A stretch of 46,573 nt of DNA from Dehalococcoidia bacterium. Lineage in GTDB: Bacteria > Chloroflexota > Dehalococcoidia > SHXV01. This document shows, in pieces, positions 41,852-46,573 of this stretch; the first letter of the stretch is position 1; every line of letters begins with the position of its first letter. The stretch covers positions 1 through 46,573 of the forward strand of contig SHXV01000006.1 of the NCBI GenBank assembly GCA_009693105.1, written 5' to 3'. A program made the position numbers and the translations under genes. A model generated the notes under the pieces. That model searched no databases, had not been told where the DNA came from, and was given only the letters and a program-made list of their open reading frames with translations.

Positions 41852-44329
41852 CTACCCGCCTACCGCCGCCGGCTCCGCTGACTCCAGGGCGGACGTCGCC
41901 GCGCCGGCCCGCCGCTCGAACGTGAACTCGCCGCCCGCACCGACGTCCACTAGGACGATATCGCCCTCTCCGAACTCGCCGGAGAGCATGTGCCGGGCCA
42001 CCGGGTTTTCCACTCGTCGCTGGATCGTCCGCCGGAGCGGTCGCGCCCCGAACACGGGGTCATACCCCTCTTTCACCAGCGCCGCCAGCGCCGCCTCGCT
42101 CAACGTGAGTTCGATGCGGCGATCGGTCAGCCGATCTTGCAGATCGTCCACCATCAGCTCAACGATGCGCTTGAGGTCATCCTCGGAAAGCTGATCGAAG
42201 ATAATGACCTCATCGATCCGGTTGAGGAACTCCGGCCGGAACGCCTCTCGCAGCGCCTTCTCCACGGAGCCGCGCAGGCGGTCCCGCTCGCTCCGGGGCG
42301 AGGCCCTGGTGGGGAAGCCCAGGGCGCTGCGCTGGAGATCCCCGGTTCCCAGGTTGCTGGTCATGATGATGACGGTGTTGCGGAAATCGACGGTGCGGCC
42401 GTGGCCGTCCGTGAGGCGGCCATCATCCAGCACCTGGAGGAGGGCGTTGAACACATCCGGGTGCGCCTTCTCGATCTCATCGAATAGGATGACCCGGTAG
42501 GGCCGACGCCGAACCGCCTCCGTCAGGCCGCCGCCTTCGTCATAGCCGACGTACCCCGGGGGTGCGCCGACCAGCCGGGACACGGTGTGGCGTTCCTGGA
42601 ACTCCGACATGTCGAGCCGGATCATCGCGTCCTCATCATCAAAGAGGAAGGCCGCGAGCGCTTTCGCCAGTTCCGTCTTGCCCACGCCGGTAGGGCCGAG
42701 GAAGATGAAGCTCCCGATGGGCCGGCGCGGGTCCTTTAACCCGGACCGGGCCCGCCGGATGGCGTCGGAGAGGGCGGCGATGGCCGCGTCCTGGCCGATG
42801 ACGCGCTCATGCAGCCGCTCTTCCATCTGGAGCAGCTTTTCGCCCTCGCCCTCCAGCATACGCGCCACCGGAATGCCGGTGATCTTCTGCACCAGCTCCG
42901 CAATGTCCTTCTCCGAGACCTCCGAGTCGATCTTCGCCTCCGCCTGCCATTCCGCTTTGCGGCGGTCGTACTCCCTCTGGAGCTGGAGCAGCTCGCTGCG
43001 CTGCTTCGCCGCCGCCTCATAGTCGTTTCGGCCGGCGGCCGCGTCCACCTCCCCGCCGATCTGCTCGACGCGCCGCTGCAGCTCCCGCAGTTCCGTGGGC
43101 ATGCTTTGGGCATCGATGACGTGCTTGCTCGCCGCCTCATCGATGAGGTCGATCGCCTTATCGGGCAGCCAGCGCTCCGTGATGTAGCGGTCGGACAGGC
43201 GGGCCGCCGCCTCGACGGCGGCGTCGCTGATCGGCACCTTGTGGTGCGCCTCATAGCGCGGACGCAGCCCCTTGAGGATGGCGATGGTCTCCTCTACGGA
43301 GGGCTCATCGACGTACACGGGGGCGAAGCGCCGCTCCAACGCGGCGTCCGATTCAAAGTACTGCCGGTATTCGTCCAGGGTGGTGGCGCCGATGGCCCGC
43401 AGCTCCCCACGGGCAAGGGCGGGCTTCAGCATGGTGCTGGCATCGATGGCGCCTTCGGCGCCGCCGGCGCCCACGACCTGGTGGATTTCATCGATGAAGA
43501 GGATGATCTCCCCTTCGGCGCGACGAACCTCCTCCATGACCGCCTGCAGCCGTTCCTCGAACTCGCCGCGGAACTTGCTGCCGGCGACCATAGCGCCCAT
43601 GTCCAGCGCTAGGAGACGGCGCCCGCGAAGGTTCTCCGGCACGTCATCGGCGACGATCTTCTGGGCCAGGCCCTCCGCGATGGCGGTCTTGCCCACGCCC
43701 GCTTCGCCGATGAGTACCGGGTTGTTCTTGGTGCGGCGGTTCAGTATCTGCATGACACGGCGGACCTCTTCATCCCGGCCGATCACCGGGTCGAGCTTGC
43801 CGTCGCGGGCGGCCTGCGTCAGGTCATGGCTGTACTTTTCCAGCGCCTGGTAGCGGCTTTCCGCCTGCTGCCCGGTGGCGCGGGCCGTGCCCCGGATTTC
43901 CTGGAGCGCTTTGTACACCTTCTCCTTGTCCAGACCGGAATCGCGCAGGATACGGGCGGCCTCCCCTTCCCGCTCATCGGCGATAGCGATGAGGAGGTGT
44001 TCGATGCCGACGACCTCATCCTTCAGCCGCTCCGCTTCCGCGTTGGCCGTCTCCAGCAGCCGGACGATGCGGGGCGTAGTGTAGATCTGGACCACGTCGT
44101 AGCCCAGCTTAGGGGTGCGCGCCAGCGCTTCCGCGACGCGCTGCTGCACGGCGGCGGCGTTGGCGCCCGCGCGCTCGATGATCTGGCGGGCGAATCCGGC
44201 CGGATGATCGAGCATGGCGGCGAGGACGTGTTCCACATCCCACTGGGTATGGCGCTGCTTGCGCACCATCTCCTGGCTGGCGGCCAGCGCTTCCTGCGCC
44301 TGCTCGGTGAATCGGTCCTGTCGCATCAT
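41852..44329 (-). CDS. clpC: ClpC-type AAA+ unfoldase (ClpB/ClpC family)
   Basis: 825 residues: Clp N-domain (about 3-145), D1 ATPase with GEAGVGKT (208-215), [14 protein letters not shown], a short coiled middle segment (about 415-470), and D2 with [14 protein letters not shown] (about 545-558), [14 protein letters not shown]. The middle region is far shorter than the ClpB M-domain. The loop after [12 protein letters not shown] reads ALGF, equivalent to the GF loop that docks ClpC on ClpP. Hence a protease partner rather than a disaggregase is favoured, though annotation pipelines may call it ClpB. Third gene of the dnaJ-hspR-clpC operon; no clpP in the window. Confidence 0.85.
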   Translation of the reverse strand: MMRQDRFTEQAQEALAASQEMVRKQRHTQWDVEHVLAAMLDHPAGFARQIIERAGANAAAVQQRVAEALARTPKLGYDVVQIYTTPRIVRLLETANAEAERLKDEVVGIEHLLIAIADEREGEAARILRDSGLDKEKVYKALQEIRGTARATGQQAESRYQALEKYSHDLTQAARDGKLDPVIGRDEEVRRVMQILNRRTKNNPVLIGEAGVGKTAIAEGLAQKIVADDVPENLRGRRLLALDMGAMVAGSKFRGEFEERLQAVMEEVRRAEGEIILFIDEIHQVVGAGGAEGAIDASTMLKPALARGELRAIGATTLDEYRQYFESDAALERRFAPVYVDEPSVEETIAILKGLRPRYEAHHKVPISDAAVEAAARLSDRYITERWLPDKAIDLIDEAASKHVIDAQSMPTELRELQRRVEQIGGEVDAAAGRNDYEAAAKQRSELLQLQREYDRRKAEWQAEAKIDSEVSEKDIAELVQKITGIPVARMLEGEGEKLLQMEERLHERVIGQDAAIAALSDAIRRARSGLKDPRRPIGSFIFLGPTGVGKTELAKALAAFLFDDEDAMIRLDMSEFQERHTVSRLVGAPPGYVGYDEGGGLTEAVRRRPYRVILFDEIEKAHPDVFNALLQVLDDGRLTDGHGRTVDFRNTVIIMTSNLGTGDLQRSALGFPTRASPRSERDRLRGSVEKALREAFRPEFLNRIDEVIIFDQLSEDDLKRIVELMVDDLQDRLTDRRIELTLSEAALAALVKEGYDPVFGARPLRRTIQRRVENPVARHMLSGEFGEGDIVLVDVGAGGEFTFERRAGAATSALESAEPAAVGG

Positions 44330-44356
44330 GGTTGTTGTCCCTCCTCGGGGAAATAG

Positions 44357-44710
44357 CTACTCAGGCAACGGCGCTGGTAGGCGCCGGTCGCGGAAGCGTT
44401 GCAGCTCACGGCGCAGGGCCTCGTTCTCTTCTTCCAGCCGGGCGATCTTATCGGTCATGCGGATGATCACCTCGGCGCCAGCCAGGTTCACGCCTAGGTC
44501 GTTGATCAGCCGCTGGATCTGACGCATACGGTTGATGTCCGTCTGCGAGTACAGGCGGATATTGCCCCGCGAGCGCGATGGCTGGATGAGGCCCGCCCGC
44601 TCGTAGTAGCGCAGCGTCTGGGCGTGCATGCCCACCATGCGCGCCGCCACGCTGATCACGTAGGCGGGCGCATCCGCTTCGTTGTTCTGCGGCTCGTCAC
44701 GAAATCGCAC
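44357..44710 (-). CDS. hspR: MerR-family heat-shock regulator HspR
   Basis: 117 residues. Winged-helix MerR-type head YVISVAARMVGMHAQTLRYYERAGLIQPSRSRGNIRLYSQ, followed by DINRMRQIQRLINDLGVNLAGAEVIIRM, the HspR signature, and a coiled coil (ARLEEENEALRRELQRF). It normally represses dnaK/dnaJ/clpB operons together with DnaK. Located between dnaJ and clpC with gaps of 15 and 27 nt, so it should control its own operon. Confidence 0.92.
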   Translation of the reverse strand: MRFRDEPQNNEADAPAYVISVAARMVGMHAQTLRYYERAGLIQPSRSRGNIRLYSQTDINRMRQIQRLINDLGVNLAGAEVIIRMTDKIARLEEENEALRRELQRFRDRRLPAPLPE

Positions 44711-44725
44711 GCTCTACCTCCATCC

Positions 44726-45736
44726 TCAGTGAACGCCGGACTTGCGCTGCTCCTGCTGGAGTTGACGCAGCCGCTCGAACAGCTTGCGTTCTTCATCACC
44801 CAGCGTCTCCGGCAGCTGCAGGCGAACCCGCGCGTAGAGCGCGCCGGAACCGCCGCCGCTGAGCCTGGGCATGCCGAGCCCGCTAAGGCGGAAGCTCTTG
44901 CCGTTCTGGCTCCCCGCCGGGATGGTGAGCGCCACCTGCTTGCCGGCGAGGGTGGACACCGTGACCTCGCCCCCCAGCGCGGCGTCCGCCACCGGCACCG
45001 GCACATCGACGTAGAGGTCATCGCCCTTCCGCTCGTACCGCTCGTGCGGGAGCACCGAGACGATGAGGAAGAGGTCGCCGCTGGGGCCGCCGCCCCCACC
45101 GGGCCCGCCTTCCCCGGCGATGCGCACGCGGGAGCCCGTTTGCACGCCGGGGCGGACCTGTACCTCCAGCCGCCGGGGCCGCGTTTCCACACCGGTGCCG
45201 TTGCACACGTGGCAGGCCACGCCAGCGATGCGGCCGCTGCCGCCACAGGTGGCACAGGGGCCGCTGCCCTGGAGCGAGAGTGTGCGGCTGGCGCCGTGAT
45301 ACGCCTCCTCCAGCGTGATCTGGATCGGCTGCTCGATATCCTGTCCGCGGGCACGGCCACGCCGGCCCCGCGTGCCACGGAAGATGGTATCGAAGATGGC
45401 GCCGAAGTCCCCGTTCCCATCGAATGCGCCCTCGGAGGGCTCGCCGCCGCGCCCGGTGGCGCCGCCCCAAAACTGTCCGGCGGACTGGCCGCGGGCAGCC
45501 TCCAACTGGTCGGCGTATTGCCAGCGGTCGCCGTATTTGTCGTATTTGCGACGCTTTTCCGGATCGGACAGCATTTCGTACGCCTCGTTCATCTCCTTGA
45601 AGCGCTGTTCGGCGGCCTTATCGCCGGGGTTAACGTCGGGGTGATGCTGGCGGGCAAGGCGGCGATACGCCGATCGGATGTCCTTGTCCGATGCGTCACG
45701 CTTCACACCAAGCACGCTGTAGTAGTCGCTTGCCAT
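44726..45736 (-). CDS. dnaJ: DnaJ-type co-chaperone with a reduced zinc domain
   Basis: 336 residues. J-domain with HPD at 32-34 ([11 protein letters not shown]), a short Gly-rich region, client-binding barrels ([21 protein letters not shown]... and [18 protein letters not shown]), and only two zinc repeats, CATCGGSG and CHVCNGTG (about 160-182), where class A DnaJ has four. It is between class A and the zinc-free CbpA type. ATG 45736 has GGAG upstream; the track begins at TTG 45748. First gene of the heat-shock operon, under a near-consensus promoter. Confidence 0.9.
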   Translation of the reverse strand: MASDYYSVLGVKRDASDKDIRSAYRRLARQHHPDVNPGDKAAEQRFKEMNEAYEMLSDPEKRRKYDKYGDRWQYADQLEAARGQSAGQFWGGATGRGGEPSEGAFDGNGDFGAIFDTIFRGTRGRRGRARGQDIEQPIQITLEEAYHGASRTLSLQGSGPCATCGGSGRIAGVACHVCNGTGVETRPRRLEVQVRPGVQTGSRVRIAGEGGPGGGGGPSGDLFLIVSVLPHERYERKGDDLYVDVPVPVADAALGGEVTVSTLAGKQVALTIPAGSQNGKSFRLSGLGMPRLSGGGSGALYARVRLQLPETLGDEERKLFERLRQLQQEQRKSGVH

Positions 45737-45759
45737 GCGCTGCTCCAATATCTGTGTTC

Positions 45760-45788
45760 AGTATAGATTTCGGCAGCGTTACTGTCAA
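45760..45788 (-). promoter_or_regulatory. Promoter of the dnaJ-hspR-clpC operon
   Basis: Minus strand TTGACA (45788-45783), exactly 17 bp, TATACT (45765-45760): the best promoter in the window. The leader to ATG 45736 is about 16 nt. Confidence 0.85.
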
Positions 45789-45794
45789 CGATAA

Positions 45795-45822
45795 GAGCAT
45801 TATTCCTTAGTATACAATGCTC
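45795..45822. promoter_or_regulatory. Inverted repeat upstream of the heat-shock promoter
   Basis: GAGCATT-N14-AATGCTC, 6 bp upstream of the -35. It could be an operator or the hairpin ending the upstream glycosidase-like gene (tail TTATCGTT). It does not fit the HAIR consensus CTTGAGT-N7-ACTCAAG or CIRCE. Confidence 0.4.
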
Positions 45823-45830
45823 AACTTTTT

Positions 45831-46573
45831 TCAGGAGATGGGTGTGGGCGTGGTCCGGGGTCCACCGGGCGTCGCCGATGGGGTAGGGGAGGGGCTGCCC
45901 GTGCCGGTGCCGGTCACGGGGGGCGTGGGCCGCGGTGTTGCCGTGCCCTGCCCTTGAAACGGGTCGCGCTGATCCGGCGCGCCACCCCCGCCGGTGGTCA
46001 CCGTGGCGATGGGGTTGCGGCGTTTGGGCGCGCCTAGCGGCTCATCGCGCGCGCTCTCCCCGTAGGGGCGGCGAAAGTTCTGGATCCAGATCGCCCAGGC
46101 CGCCTTCGCTTTGCCATCGGTTGCCCTCAGGCCGATGCTGGCATACGCATCCAGGGGTGGATCAAGGATGTACTTCGGGTCGCTATGGGCGTACCAGACG
46201 ACGAACCGCATGCCCAGCCTATCGGCGGCGCCCTGCGCGTGAAGCAGGAAGCGCGCTTGCTCCGCTTCCGAGCCTACGTTGACTCCCCTGGCCCCGGGGC
46301 CGGAGGAATAGCCCATGTCCAGGATCGCTGGGGAAAGGCTCGTGTGGTCGCTTACCTGAGTGTAGTAATCCTCCGGCAGGTCCTGGACGGGGGTAGCGAG
46401 CAGGCTGGGATAGGTGCTGATGGCAAAGAGGTCCAGCTTGTTCCCGAACTGGTCGAGCAGCTTCCAGTCCGGGTCATGCTTGTTCCAGGGGATCTTGCCC
46501 AGCAGGTCCTCATACTGGAACGAGGCGAAGACCCGGGTATCCGGGGAAACCTCTTTCACGATATCGAACGCCT
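45831..46573 (-). CDS. Glycoside hydrolase-like secreted protein, C-terminal part (cut by window edge)
   Basis: The frame stays open to the window edge (AFDIVKEVSPDTRVF precedes the track start), so the start lies outside. The visible 247 residues resemble TIM-barrel glycosidases of the GH53/GH113-like kind: FASFQYEDLLG, LDLFAISTYPSLL, ILDMGYSSG, RFVVWYAHSD and YASIGLRATDGKAKAAWAIW. At the position where relatives have Glu (E-x-G-Y/W) this one has Asp (LDMGYS). A low-complexity Pro/Thr/Gly tail of about 50 residues ends the protein, as in exported proteins. Substrate unknown. Confidence 0.6.
   Translation of the reverse strand, partial: AFDIVKEVSPDTRVFASFQYEDLLGKIPWNKHDPDWKLLDQFGNKLDLFAISTYPSLLATPVQDLPEDYYTQVSDHTSLSPAILDMGYSSGPGARGVNVGSEAEQARFLLHAQGAADRLGMRFVVWYAHSDPKYILDPPLDAYASIGLRATDGKAKAAWAIWIQNFRRPYGESARDEPLGAPKRRNPIATVTTGGGGAPDQRDPFQGQGTATPRPTPPVTGTGTGSPSPTPSATPGGPRTTPTPIS

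Noticed and set aside
45737-45830. CIRCE or canonical HAIR operator upstream of dnaJ
   Set aside because: Neither TTAGCACTC-N9-GAGTGCTAA nor CTTGAGT-N7-ACTCAAG is present; only an unrelated 7-bp inverted repeat was found.

Overview
GC-rich bacterial chromosomal DNA packed with housekeeping genes: 51 coding features, one of them a pseudogene, short intergenic gaps, and no tRNA, rRNA, CRISPR array or insertion sequence that I can see. Gene content (HspR-DnaJ-Clp cluster, DnaD-like plus DnaC-like loader next to dnaB, a menaquinol-type b/Rieske complex with copper proteins, Gram-positive-type LexA box, PdxS/PdxT vitamin B6 route, YqeY, RsfS) suggests a Chloroflexota-like lineage. That placement is inference; no marker here was compared with a database.

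Layout. (1) 1-3.5 kb, minus: the str operon rpsL-rpsG-fusA-tuf, with a strong promoter and a hairpin between rpsL and rpsG. (2) 3.5-11.4 kb: mnmA (minus), then rsfS, yqeY, a 7TM-HD phosphodiesterase, purQ, a duplicated DUF4389 membrane protein and purL (plus). (3) 11.4-16.1 kb: a replication cluster rplI-dnaB-dnaD-like-dnaC-like whose promoter carries a textbook SOS box; the last gene is a tandem fusion of two DnaC-type ATPase modules. A zinc-ribbon gene and a bidirectional terminator follow. (4) 16.1-18.7 kb: moaD-moaE (minus) diverging from comF and a putative nucleotidyltransferase-like gene. (5) 18.8-23.6 kb: pdxS-pdxT-GNAT-R3H/AAA-tmk. (6) 23.6-27.3 kb: a VTT membrane protein and a decayed cation-efflux pseudogene (minus), then tsaE-tsaB-DUF3052-like-ndk (plus) and rpsU (minus). 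(7) 27.4-29.4 kb: mnmG. (8) 29.4-33.8 kb, minus: a respiratory operon with a 34-residue membrane peptide, b6-like cytochrome b, subunit IV-like protein, Tat-exported Rieske protein, a cytochrome c fused to a cupredoxin, a second lipoprotein cupredoxin, and a degenerate desulforedoxin-like protein. (9) 33.8-38.7 kb, minus: purF-purM-purH and a family 2 glycosyltransferase. (10) 38.8-41.6 kb: ECF sigma factor, MBL-fold protein, LysM/M23 peptidase. (11) 41.8-45.8 kb, minus: heat-shock operon dnaJ-hspR-clpC. (12) The 3' part of a secreted glycosidase-like gene at the right edge.

The most interesting features are the cytochrome c-cupredoxin fusion in the bc-type operon with its paralogous copper lipoprotein and leading mini-protein, the double DnaC-like helicase loader under an SOS-type promoter, the MoaD whose Gly-Gly end is masked by three residues, a DnaJ with half a zinc finger, and many TATAAT/TATACT boxes placed so close to start codons that short-leader or leaderless transcripts are likely.
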